From contig DAOWIT010000075.1 in NCBI GenBank assembly GCA_030640765.1, positions 1 to 5,886 on the forward strand: a stretch of DNA of 5,886 nucleotides, given 5' to 3'. This document shows, piece after piece, positions 1-5,886 of this stretch (its first letter is position 1; every line of letters begins with the position of its first letter). The stretch is from Candidatus Latescibacterota bacterium (GTDB taxonomy: Bacteria > Latescibacterota > MVCY01). The notes beneath the pieces were generated by a model, which did not search any database, had not been told where the DNA came from, and worked only from the letters and a program-made list of their open reading frames with translations. Both the position numbers and the translations under genes were made by a program.

Positions 1-1
1 C

Positions 2-667
2 CTGTTCAACTGTCCTGTGTTGGAATTGTATCAGCAACTGACAAGCCGGAGAATGTGCCGCAAATATGGTGACCGTAAGATAGTGGTGTATGAAGGGACG
101 ATCAACAAGAAGAGAGGAATAGATAAATTCTTGTTTGCGCTCCCAGAAGTGAAAAAGAAGTTCCCTGACATAATATTCTTAGTTATCGGTGACATCTTCT
201 ACGACACAAGCCTGAAAAGATGGATTAAGAGATATGTGTCAAGCGAAGGATTGGACAGCAACTTCAAGATAACCGGCTGGATTCCCTATGCAGAAGTTCC
301 TGAGTTCCTATCGATTGCAGATGTAGGCGTGATTCTGTTTCAGCCGGTATCTTATAACAACTTCATAGGGCTTCCCAATAAACTGTTTGAGTATATGGCT
401 TGCGGCAAACCGACAGTTGCCTGCGATTTTCCGGAGATTCGGGCAGTCGTGGAAGGATCGCAATGTGGTCTATTAGTAGATTCCACAAACCCCAAGGCAA
501 TTGCAGAGGCAATAATCTATCTCTTGGAGCATCCTCAAGTAGCTAAAGCAATGGGAGAAAACGGCAGAAAAGCAGCTGAGAAGACATACAACTGGGAGGA
601 GATGGAGACCAGGCTGCTGAAAGATTATGAACAACTGGACTCAGGAATCCCATCAGATAAAGAGTAG
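2..667 (+). CDS. GT4-type glycosyltransferase, C-terminal part (5' truncated by window edge)
   Basis: This is the nucleotide-sugar-binding half of a GT-B fold, family 4-like glycosyltransferase, which would transfer a sugar from an activated donor to a lipid-linked glycan at the cytoplasmic membrane face. The frame is open from base 2 (LFNCP before the GTG at 17), so that GTG is an internal Val rather than a start. The window holds 221 residues; the family is usually around 370-410, so the N-terminal acceptor domain is missing. Visible marks, numbered from base 2: YEGTINKKRGI near 30-40 (start of the second Rossmann domain), FLVIGD near 59-64, ITGWIP near 90-95, and GLPNKLFEYMACGKP near 123-137 with the conserved Glu at about 130 expected to contact the donor sugar nucleotide. 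A C-terminal helix (YNWEEME) closes the fold. The stop is TAG at 665-667, with no terminator after it. Donor and acceptor cannot be read from the sequence. Confidence 0.93.
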   Translation: MFNCPVLELYQQLTSRRMCRKYGDRKIVVYEGTINKKRGIDKFLFALPEVKKKFPDIIFLVIGDIFYDTSLKRWIKRYVSSEGLDSNFKITGWIPYAEVPEFLSIADVGVILFQPVSYNNFIGLPNKLFEYMACGKPTVACDFPEIRAVVEGSQCGLLVDSTNPKAIAEAIIYLLEHPQVAKAMGENGRKAAEKTYNWEEMETRLLKDYEQLDSGIPSDKE

Positions 668-715
668 GGAAGCTACCAAAGCTCCCAATTGTTTTGGAAG
701 TTAACTTTGAACTGT

Positions 716-979
716 ATGGTCGGTATTAATATAAAAGCGGATCCCACTGGAGAGGCGAAATATATTCTCGAATATTTTTTCTCCATAATAGGTATCTCCT
801 ATGAATTTGTTGATAATCAGTGTCATAGCGAGAAATACGAATTTTTCATTAACTACGGGGTGTTTGAGTCCAAAGAAGACTTTGCAGAATGTCTCAGAAG
901 TGACGGCTGGCTCATAAATATTCCAAGTTACACCCATATTGGAGGCTTAGAAGGAAGCGCTAACAAAAATATTCCATAG
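716..979 (+). CDS. N-terminal piece of interrupted polysaccharide deacetylase (DUF7033-like accessory domain)
   Basis: This 87-residue frame ends at TAG 977-979 and lies in the same frame as the deacetylase catalytic piece that resumes immediately after. The segment YILEYFFSIIGISYEF, followed by an FINYG stretch, resembles the beginning of the accessory domain (often labelled DUF7033) that precedes the catalytic domain in cell-surface polysaccharide deacetylases. The downstream piece carries the rest of that domain, so both are read as one broken gene of about 567 codons rather than two genes. The start is uncertain. ATG 716 has only a distant GGAAG (696-700, 15 bases away). TTG 707 sits 6 bases after that GGAAG and would add three residues, and TTG 689 is also open. 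The segment is visibly more AT-rich than wecB downstream. If the stop is real, this fragment alone has no catalytic residues and is probably non-functional. Confidence 0.6.
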   Translation: MVGINIKADPTGEAKYILEYFFSIIGISYEFVDNQCHSEKYEFFINYGVFESKEDFAECLRSDGWLINIPSYTHIGGLEGSANKNIP

Positions 980-983
980 CGCT
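956..983 (+). repeat. Short inverted repeat around the in-frame TAG
   Basis: AGCGCTA (956-962) and TAGCGCT (977-983) are perfect reverse complements separated by a 14-base A/T-rich loop, so RNA here could form a 7-bp stem. The internal TAG is the first three bases of the right arm. The ten-base word AAATATTCCA also occurs twice in direct orientation, at 916-925 and 967-976, 51 bases apart and in the same reading frame (both encode NIP). The structure is seen directly; a role is not shown, and a 7-bp stem can arise by chance. Confidence 0.4.
977..979 (+). other. In-frame amber codon interrupting the deacetylase gene
   Basis: TAG at 977-979 is the only stop in this frame between the N-terminal piece and the true end at 2417-2419. 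Reading through gives NIP-X-RSPFVLYKDERLPFY, with no frame change. TAG is one substitution from CAG (Gln), TGG, TAT, TAC, AAG, GAG, TTG and TCG. Three other genes here (ending at 667, 2419 and 4345) also appear to terminate with TAG, so TAG looks like an ordinary stop in this genome. The simplest readings are a nonsense mutation or a consensus base error. Confidence 0.75.
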
Positions 984-991
984 CTCCCTTT

Positions 992-2419
992 GTGTTATAT
1001 AAAGATGAAAGGCTCCCTTTCTACTTTCCCTATGTAAAACTTCTTCCCGCAGAAGGAAGAGCCCTCCTTCACTACGGAGATGGCTCTGCTGCCATAGTGG
1101 AGAAGGGGAACACAATCCAGTTTGGTTTCGACATAGTTGCCTCGGCCTGGTATTTGATCAATTGCAGAGAAGAAAGGCTTGTCGAACGCAGAGACAAAAT
1201 GGGAAGATTCCAGGCCCGGTTCAGCCCCAGATGGGGAAAAGGGTTGCTTCATCAAGCTACGATTGACAGTTATGCTGATGTGTTGAAAGAGATAATTACC
1301 GGGGGTTGCGCAAAGCGGGTCATCCCTTTAGTCTACAAATGGTACTGGCCCTATGGGAGGAAATTCGCCGTATTCCTGAGCCACGATGTGGATAAGGTAT
1401 ATAAAAGGGAGTTCTACACGGTGGTAGCAAAGACATTTTGGATGGCGAAGAGGCTTTTCAGTGGATCAGTCCGGGCAGCAGCTCTTGATGCCTTTCGGTT
1501 AGCAAAAGGGGTCTTGAGCAAGCAAAATAACTATTGGAACTTCGAGAAATGGATGAATCTGGAGAAACGCTACCAGGCTAAGTCCAGTTTTTTCTTTTTA
1601 AGAGGCAAAAAAATCGGACGATACGGGCGCCGATACGACTGGAGGAAACTGGCTTCCGTGATGAAAACCCTGGCGCGAAACGGCTGGGAAGTGGGATTAC
1701 ACGGAAGTTACTACTCCTACAACCATGAGGGCAGATTAAGGAAAGAACGAGAAGAGCTGGAGGCTATATTGGGGACCAGAGTTCAGGGGCACCGACAGCA
1801 CTATCTCCGATTTGATCCTGAAGTTTCGTATCGCTGCTATCAGGATGCAGGGCTGGAATATGACACTACGCTGGGGTACAGCGATGGGGTTGGTTACCGT
1901 GCTGGCACCGGCTTTCCCTTCCACCCATTTGACAGGCAAAATAAGACATCTCTTGAGCTTTTGGAAATTCCACTGGTGGTGATGGACGGTGCCCTTGACC
2001 GCAGTGATGTTCCCTGGGAAAATGGGGGAGCTGCCAGTTATGTGATTAAGATGATCGAACAAACAGCCGCCAACCATTCTCTTATCTCTTTGCTGTGGCA
2101 TCAAAGTAGTCTGGATAGAGACGATTTCCCCGGATGGGGTGAGACATACGAGCGTATTTTAAAAGATGTTAAAAATCAGAACGGTTGGGCAACCAGCGGA
2201 GAGGAGATACTCAAATGGTGGCAGGCACGAGAACGGTGCCAATATGATCTCAACTTTTCCCAGCAACTCGATACCATCGGCATTACCTTAAACACCTCAT
2301 ATCCTGAGGGATTGTGTTTCAAAATATTACTCCCTGACGGCCAGGAGCATCTTCTTCAATGCCGTGAGGGAAAGCAAAGGGTGGGAAATACAACGGTGGT
2401 CATCTCGAGGCGCGAATAG
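992..2419 (+). CDS. Polysaccharide deacetylase-like protein, catalytic piece
   Basis: This is a carbohydrate esterase 4 / NodB-fold protein of the type found in surface-polysaccharide loci, expected to remove acetyl groups from glycan amino sugars. Numbered from GTG 992: residues 1-120 finish the accessory domain, including FDIVASAWYLINCREE (46-61) and GRFQARF (71-77). The metal-binding SHDVD motif is at 130-134 and the second metal motif HGSYYSYNH at 237-245. GHRQHYLRF (266-274), YDTTLGYSDGVGYRAGTGFPF (290-310) and LLWHQ (368-372, catalytic-type His 370) follow. All expected metal and acid/base positions are present, so the catalytic domain looks intact. Residues after about 415 form a short tail with beta-like pattern. 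There is no SD before GTG 992, so independent initiation is doubtful; the natural start is probably upstream at 707 or 716, across the TAG at 977-979. The stop lies one base before wecB. The substrate is not readable from sequence. Confidence 0.88.
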   Translation: MLYKDERLPFYFPYVKLLPAEGRALLHYGDGSAAIVEKGNTIQFGFDIVASAWYLINCREERLVERRDKMGRFQARFSPRWGKGLLHQATIDSYADVLKEIITGGCAKRVIPLVYKWYWPYGRKFAVFLSHDVDKVYKREFYTVVAKTFWMAKRLFSGSVRAAALDAFRLAKGVLSKQNNYWNFEKWMNLEKRYQAKSSFFFLRGKKIGRYGRRYDWRKLASVMKTLARNGWEVGLHGSYYSYNHEGRLRKEREELEAILGTRVQGHRQHYLRFDPEVSYRCYQDAGLEYDTTLGYSDGVGYRAGTGFPFHPFDRQNKTSLELLEIPLVVMDGALDRSDVPWENGGAASYVIKMIEQTAANHSLISLLWHQSSLDRDDFPGWGETYERILKDVKNQNGWATSGEEILKWWQARERCQYDLNFSQQLDTIGITLNTSYPEGLCFKILLPDGQEHLLQCREGKQRVGNTTVVISRRE

Positions 2420-2420
2420 A

Positions 2421-3527
2421 ATGAAAATTTTCAATTTCGTAGGTGCCAGGCCAAACTTTGTGAAAGTCTTGCCCATTTTGCAGGCAATCGCCGCCTATAA
2501 CTCCGAAGCGGGAAAGTCAACTGATAAGATAACCGAGGTTTTAGTTCACACTGGACAGCACTACGATTACCTGATGTCCAAGGTCTTTTTTGGCCAACTG
2601 GGACTCAAACCGCCTGACTACAACTTGGAAGTGGGCTCAGGTCCCCAGGGCTGGCAGACAGCGGAGATTTTAGCCAGAGCAGAAAAGGTGCTTTTAGAGG
2701 AAAAACCGGATATAGCCATAACTTATGGAGATACAAACTCTACCTTAGCCGGGGCCCTAGCGGCCGCCAAGTTACTTATTCCAGTGGCTCATATCGAGGC
2801 AGGTCTGAGGAGTTACAACCGCAAGATGCCCGAGGAGATAAACAGAATACTCACCGATCGGCTCTCTACCTACCTCTTCTGTCCCACCTCCAGGGCAGTG
2901 AAGAATTTAGCCCGAGAAGGGATGACCACTGGAGTTCACTTAGTTGGCGATGTGATGTACGACGCCCTTCTCCGTAACATAAAGATTGCCGAGACAAGAT
3001 CCCAGATTTTGGTTGAACTTGGCCTAAAGCCCAAAGGCTATCTGTTAACCACTATCCATCGGGCTGAGAACACCGATAATCCGGAGAATCTGGAGAGTAT
3101 TCTGGCCGCCTTCTCTCAGTTAGAACAACCGCTCGTCCTCCCGCTTCACCCTCGCACCAGGAAAAGGATTACCCAGTTAGACCTGATGGGGCTTCTGGAG
3201 AACGATAGTAACCTGAAGGTAATTGACCCGGTGAGCTACTTAGATATGTTGGTGCTGGAGAAAAATGCCGAGAAAATTCTCACTGACTCAGGCGGCATAC
3301 AGAAAGAGGCCTATTGGTTGAAGGTACCTTGCATTACTCTCCGCCGAGAGACCGAATGGCCCGAGACAGTGGAGACCGGCTGGAACAAGCTGGTGGGGGC
3401 AGATACAGAGGCCATATTGTGCTTTGCTGATGAGCAATTTTTTGAAGAAAATCAACAGATTGACCTTTATGGTGATGGAAACGCCAGCGAGAGGATATTG
3501 GAAATCCTGTTGGGTGAGAATCGATGA
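2421..3527 (+). CDS. wecB: Non-hydrolysing UDP-N-acetylglucosamine 2-epimerase
   Basis: This cytoplasmic enzyme interconverts UDP-GlcNAc and UDP-ManNAc, the entry point to ManNAc-type sugars in surface glycans. The ATG at 2421 gives 368 residues, normal for the family, and begins with the canonical MKIFNFVGARPNFVKVLPIL. GAGG at 2407-2410 lies 10 bases upstream. The frame is open further up (GTG 2364), but that extension overlaps the deacetylase and lacks family similarity. Visible motifs: VHTGQHYD (42-49), TYGDTNSTLAGALAAAK (101-117, Asp104), HIEAGLRS (124-131, Glu126), MPEEINR (136-142, Glu138/139), GDVMYDAL (176-183), TIHRAEN (211-217, His213), LPLHPRTRK (240-248) and LTDSGGIQKEA (287-297). 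Asp104, Glu126, the EE pair and His213 correspond to residues reported as catalytically important in characterised members, so the enzyme looks active. It overlaps the next gene by four bases, indicating translational coupling. A close relative with a modified substrate (for example the WbpI type) cannot be excluded. Confidence 0.96.
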   Translation: MKIFNFVGARPNFVKVLPILQAIAAYNSEAGKSTDKITEVLVHTGQHYDYLMSKVFFGQLGLKPPDYNLEVGSGPQGWQTAEILARAEKVLLEEKPDIAITYGDTNSTLAGALAAAKLLIPVAHIEAGLRSYNRKMPEEINRILTDRLSTYLFCPTSRAVKNLAREGMTTGVHLVGDVMYDALLRNIKIAETRSQILVELGLKPKGYLLTTIHRAENTDNPENLESILAAFSQLEQPLVLPLHPRTRKRITQLDLMGLLENDSNLKVIDPVSYLDMLVLEKNAEKILTDSGGIQKEAYWLKVPCITLRRETEWPETVETGWNKLVGADTEAILCFADEQFFEENQQIDLYGDGNASERILEILLGENR

Positions 3528-4345
3528 AAGATGAACGTCACAAACTTGAACAGCTTCTGGTGCCTCCCCCACTGAGATTTTCAAGGTTTCGGGACGCCCG
3601 CAATTATGCAGAACAGAAGTTCTTTCTCTGGTGTCTCTCCAATCGAGCCCGCCGACACACTACGGTAAAAAGAGCGGCTCAAATGCTCGAAATGCTGTCA
3701 CTCAGAAATACCAGCTATGTTCTGGATGAAGGGGCAGCCTGGGGTTACGCCGCCTTACAGCTCGCCAGAAAAGGTCATAAGGTTGTTGCATTTGACAAAA
3801 TAAGCGATCATCTTGAAATAGCACGACAACTGGCAGACTACAACGGCCTGAGGATTCAATGTATTTGCGGGGATGCAAGACAAAAACCTTTTCGCGATGC
3901 CCAGTTTGATGCAGTCGTTCAAATGGAGTGCATTGAGCATGTAGGAAAAGATTGGGCGAGGGCAATAGAAGAAATTTCTCGGGTCCTAAAACCTGGTGGT
4001 CGGGTGGTCATTTCTACCCCCAATCCTCGAGGCCTGGCACAGCGGGTCAAGAAAATCGCGGCAAAATTGCCAGTCCTGAGCAGAAAATGGGGTGGTGAGG
4101 ATTTTATCGAAGCCAGTGATATTATCAACGCTGGTCAAAGATATGGATTGATCCCTTTGGCAAGAAGAACGGTTATCTTCACTGTTCCCTTTTTGCTCAA
4201 TAGGTTGTTTCCCTTAAACCAGCTGTTTGAGATGGTTGCAGAAGAGTCAATCCGTTTACGGAAGTTTGCCACAACTTCAATTTTCTTGTTTCGTAAACTG
4301 CGTAGCAGTGCTTCTCCCCACCGGGCGAATGGAGAAGTCACATAG
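3524..4345 (+). CDS. Class I SAM-dependent methyltransferase (type 11-like)
   Basis: A 273-residue Rossmann-fold methyltransferase that probably methylates a sugar or lipid-linked intermediate of this locus; the target is inferred from context only. Its ATG overlaps the wecB stop (ATGA, 3524-3527), with a GGGTGAG ribosome site at 3512-3518. Motif I is VLDEGAAWGYAALQLA (66-81), a variant in which the usual central glycine of GxGxG is Ala. The acidic residue after strand 2 is Asp91 (VVAFDK). ICGDARQKPF (114-123) provides the adenine-site Asp, followed by FDAVVQMECIEHV (128-140) and VLKPGGRVVISTPNP (154-168). These cover the standard SAM-binding segments, so activity is likely despite the altered motif I. 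The C-terminal third (about 215-260) is rich in hydrophobic and basic residues (TVPFLLNRLFPLNQLF, then TTSIFLFRKLR), which could serve membrane or lipid-substrate contact, though it is not a clear transmembrane helix. It ends with TAG; a 47-base gap follows. Confidence 0.88.
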   Translation: MKDERHKLEQLLVPPPLRFSRFRDARNYAEQKFFLWCLSNRARRHTTVKRAAQMLEMLSLRNTSYVLDEGAAWGYAALQLARKGHKVVAFDKISDHLEIARQLADYNGLRIQCICGDARQKPFRDAQFDAVVQMECIEHVGKDWARAIEEISRVLKPGGRVVISTPNPRGLAQRVKKIAAKLPVLSRKWGGEDFIEASDIINAGQRYGLIPLARRTVIFTVPFLLNRLFPLNQLFEMVAEESIRLRKFATTSIFLFRKLRSSASPHRANGEVT

Positions 4346-4378
4346 ATTTTGATGAGTATGTTTCAGCCCTTCCAAATC

Positions 4379-4385
4379 AAAGGAG
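4379..4385 (+). promoter_or_regulatory. Strong Shine-Dalgarno fixing a TTG start
   Basis: AAAGGAG lies 7 bases before TTG 4393. This near-ideal spacing, with the canonical GT4 N-terminus beginning exactly at that codon, decides the start of the following glycosyltransferase. The two ATG codons in the gap (4352 and 4358) are in a different frame. Confidence 0.8.
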
Positions 4386-4392
4386 TCAGGGA

Positions 4393-5619
4393 TTGAGAAT
4401 ACTGTTTATCTGCCAGTACTTCCCGCCTGAGATGGGTGCTCCAGCAGCCAGGATACATGAGTTGTCCAGGACTTGGGTGCAAAGAGGGCACCGGGTTACC
4501 GTTATTACGGGTGCTCCCAATCACCCTAGCGGCGTTCTATATGAGGGATATAAGAACAGGCTCTTTCATAGAGAAAAGGTGGATGGAATAGATGTACTAA
4601 GAGTTTACGTTTTTCTCACACCTAACAAAGGGGTCTTTAAGAGAATACTAAACTATCTGTCATTTATGGTCACTTCCTTTGCAGCGGCTGTTTGCAGGAC
4701 TGGGAAGTACAATGTAGTCGTGGCTACTTCACCTCAAATCTTTGCCGCTATTAGTGGTTATGCCATTAGCAAGGTGAAAGGAAGCCCCTTTGTCTTTGAG
4801 GTCCGTGACCTATGGCCAAAGGCAATTGAGGCTCTTGGAGTCTTAAAAAACAAGTGGTTAATTAGATTTTTTGAAACTATTGAGATGTTCTTATACAGGT
4901 ATTCAAAACATATTGTTGGGGTAGTGAACGGAATAAAGACTGATCTTGTAACAAGGGGGATCGAGGGGAAAAAGATAAGTGTGATACCAAATGGTGTGGA
5001 TTTAGAGCTATTTTACCCTCGTGACAGAGGAGATGTTGTTCGTTCCCAACATAATCTACAGGAGAAATTCATCGTCTCATACATTGGTAACCATGGATTA
5101 GTACACGCTCTGGACAAGGTTCTTTTGGGAGCTAAGCGTTTGGAGAATGGAAACGTAGCCTTTCTTTTTGTGGGAGAGGGATCACAAAAAGAGGAACTGA
5201 TCAGGATAAAAAAGGAAAAACGAATAAACAATGTCTTTTTCATCTCCCGACAGCTCAGACAAAGGATACCCCTTTTCATAGCCGATTCTGATGCCTGTGT
5301 AGTATCGCAGAAAAAAGACGACTTTTTCTCCTATACCCTGTCCGCCAAGCTGTTTGAGATTATGGCCTGTGCCTGCCCGATAATCTTAAGTGCTAACGGA
5401 GACTCCCGGGAGTTAGTGGAGAGGGCAGGCTGCGGTATCTGGGTAGAGCCTGAGAATCCTGCTGCCCTTGCCGATGGAGTGCTCAGACTTTACCGAGATC
5501 CCCAGCTCTGTCAAGAGCTCGGAGAAAAGGGCAGGAGGTTTGTAAAGAAATATTTTGACCGGGAGAAGTTCGCCATTCAGTATGAGGAGATATTACAACA
5601 GGTAGTCAAAGGAAGTTGA
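4393..5619 (+). CDS. GT4 glycosyltransferase, WbuB-like
   Basis: A complete 408-residue GT-B fold, retaining-type family 4-like transferase that would add a sugar to a lipid-linked repeat unit on the cytoplasmic side. The N-terminal domain opens with MRILFICQYFPPEMGAPAAR (1-20), followed by LSRTWVQRGHRVTVITGAPNHPSG (24-47). FEVRDLWPKAIEALGVLKN (135-153) is characteristic of the WbuB-like subgroup. The linker to the second domain carries ISVIPNGVD (195-203). The C-terminal domain shows VSYIGNHG (228-235), FLFVGEGSQKEEL (258-269) and the donor-site segment LSAKLFEIMACACP (316-329) with Glu322; the Pro usual before SKLFE is replaced by Ala318. Translation starts at TTG 4393, supported by AAAGGAG at 4379-4385. 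The stop is TGA, three bases before the next ATG. WbuB in E. coli is linked to FucNAc transfer, but that specificity should not be carried over from subgroup resemblance alone. Confidence 0.94.
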   Translation: MRILFICQYFPPEMGAPAARIHELSRTWVQRGHRVTVITGAPNHPSGVLYEGYKNRLFHREKVDGIDVLRVYVFLTPNKGVFKRILNYLSFMVTSFAAAVCRTGKYNVVVATSPQIFAAISGYAISKVKGSPFVFEVRDLWPKAIEALGVLKNKWLIRFFETIEMFLYRYSKHIVGVVNGIKTDLVTRGIEGKKISVIPNGVDLELFYPRDRGDVVRSQHNLQEKFIVSYIGNHGLVHALDKVLLGAKRLENGNVAFLFVGEGSQKEELIRIKKEKRINNVFFISRQLRQRIPLFIADSDACVVSQKKDDFFSYTLSAKLFEIMACACPIILSANGDSRELVERAGCGIWVEPENPAALADGVLRLYRDPQLCQELGEKGRRFVKKYFDREKFAIQYEEILQQVVKGS

Positions 5620-5622
5620 AGG

Positions 5623-5886
5623 ATGAGAAATCTCAGATATAGGATTGTCGAGAGAGTGTTGCCCTTGGTCTCAGATGTGGCGATGGTCAACATCTCATTC
5701 CTGTTCGCCTACTGGTTGGCTTTCCAAAGCGGCATCGGGGGAGACAGAAAATTCATCGCACTGACGGAGTATTCTCTGCCGGTTGTCCTTATCACCTGCT
5801 ACTGCCTGATTCTGTTTCTGTTCGCTGGGCTCTACGAGACTTGGCATGCCAAGTCTCGTAGAGCCCAGCGAACAGAAACAGAATCA
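5623..5886 (+). CDS. Membrane protein N-terminus, possible polyprenyl-phosphate sugar-1-phosphate transferase (3' truncated)
   Basis: An 88-codon open frame running off the right edge. ATG 5623 follows AAAGGAAG (5608-5615) by 7 bases and lies three bases after the upstream stop, so it belongs to the same operon. Two membrane segments are visible: about residues 12-34 (VLPLVSDVAMVNISFLFAYW is its core) and about 51-71 (SLPVVLITCYCLILFLFAGL, then Tyr). This pattern, with the AGLY motif after the second helix, is typical of the N-terminal four-helix region of WbaP/WcaJ-type priming transferases and also of CapD/WbpM-type sugar nucleotide dehydratases; the catalytic domain that would separate them is absent. 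Bases 5847-5886 are an exact reverse complement of 5807-5846, so residues from about 75 onward (HAKSRRAQR...) are probably not the true protein, although WHAKSR by itself would not be odd for the family. Confidence 0.7.
   Translation, partial: MRNLRYRIVERVLPLVSDVAMVNISFLFAYWLAFQSGIGGDRKFIALTEYSLPVVLITCYCLILFLFAGLYETWHAKSRRAQRTETES
5807..5886. repeat. Perfect 80-bp palindrome at right edge, probable fold-back artefact
   Basis: Bases 5807-5846 are followed with no spacer by their exact reverse complement, 5847-5886, centred on GGCA|TGCC. All 40 pairs match and the repeat stops only because the sequence stops, so it may continue. It lies inside a coding region, and long perfect palindromes without spacers are unstable in bacteria (cleaved by SbcCD-type nucleases). 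An amplification chimera or assembly-graph fold-back is the likely cause. Confidence 0.95.

Noticed and set aside
2..2419. One reading frame open across the first glycosyltransferase and the deacetylase, broken only by TAG at 665 and 977, as a hint of TAG readthrough fusion
   Set aside because: The glycosyltransferase has a natural C-terminal end before 665, and only 16 codons separate it from ATG 716, so a shared frame without other stops is easily chance.
2364..2420. Extension of wecB upstream to GTG 2364
   Set aside because: The extra 19 residues overlap the deacetylase end and do not resemble the family, whereas ATG 2421 gives the canonical N-terminus with a GAGG site upstream.
4347..4382. 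Possible stem pairing TTTGAT (4348-4353) with ATCAAA (4376-4381), partly covering the ribosome site of the WbuB-like gene
   Set aside because: It has only six mainly A-U pairs around a 22-base loop, too weak to claim as a regulatory switch.
4346..4392. Search for a terminator or promoter in the 47-base gap before the WbuB-like gene
   Set aside because: No GC-rich stem with a T-run and no convincing -35/-10 pair; only the ribosome site is supported.
701..5279. Minus-strand open frames of 61-122 codons scattered through the window
   Set aside because: All lie opposite well-supported + strand genes, show no recognisable family features, and are best read as shadows.
5845..5886. Treating residues 75-88 of the last frame as genuine protein
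   Set aside because: They are encoded by the exact reverse complement of the preceding 40 bases, so the reading is probably an artefact even though no stop appears.

Overview
The window is a fragment of a bacterial surface-polysaccharide (O-antigen, capsule or exopolysaccharide type) biosynthesis locus. All genes lie on the + strand and are tightly packed: gaps are from -4 to about 48 bases, there is no visible internal terminator, and there are no RNA genes, CRISPR arrays or insertion sequences. Base composition is moderate and mixed. Starts include ATG and a well-supported TTG, and clear Shine-Dalgarno (SD) sequences (AAAGGAG, AAAGGAAG) fit a bacterium. The phylum cannot be named from this sequence. 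The source looks like an assembled contig, probably metagenomic, because the right edge carries an artefact-like fold-back.

Layout: (1) 2-667, C-terminal half of a family 4 (GT4-type) glycosyltransferase, cut by the left edge. (2) 716-2419, a polysaccharide deacetylase-like protein with an N-terminal accessory domain. Its reading frame is interrupted by one in-frame TAG at 977-979, so it appears as an N-terminal piece (716-979) and a catalytic piece (992-2419). (3) 2421-3527, wecB-type non-hydrolysing UDP-GlcNAc 2-epimerase. (4) 3524-4345, class I SAM-dependent methyltransferase, overlapping wecB by the ATGA junction. (5) 4393-5619, full-length WbuB-like GT4 glycosyltransferase starting at TTG. 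(6) 5623-5886, N-terminus of a membrane protein resembling polyprenyl-phosphate sugar-1-phosphate transferases, cut by the right edge.

How the genes fit together (inference): the epimerase would supply UDP-ManNAc or a derivative, the two glycosyltransferases would add sugars to a lipid-linked repeat unit, the membrane protein could be the priming transferase, and the deacetylase and methyltransferase would tailor the glycan. No flippase, polymerase or ligase lies in the window.

Two points deserve attention. One is the in-frame amber codon in the deacetylase: a nonsense mutation, a sequence error, or much less likely recoding. The other is a perfect 80-bp palindrome with no spacer that ends exactly at the last base, most likely an assembly or library fold-back; sequence after about 5846 should not be trusted. 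I found no convincing new biological system here.
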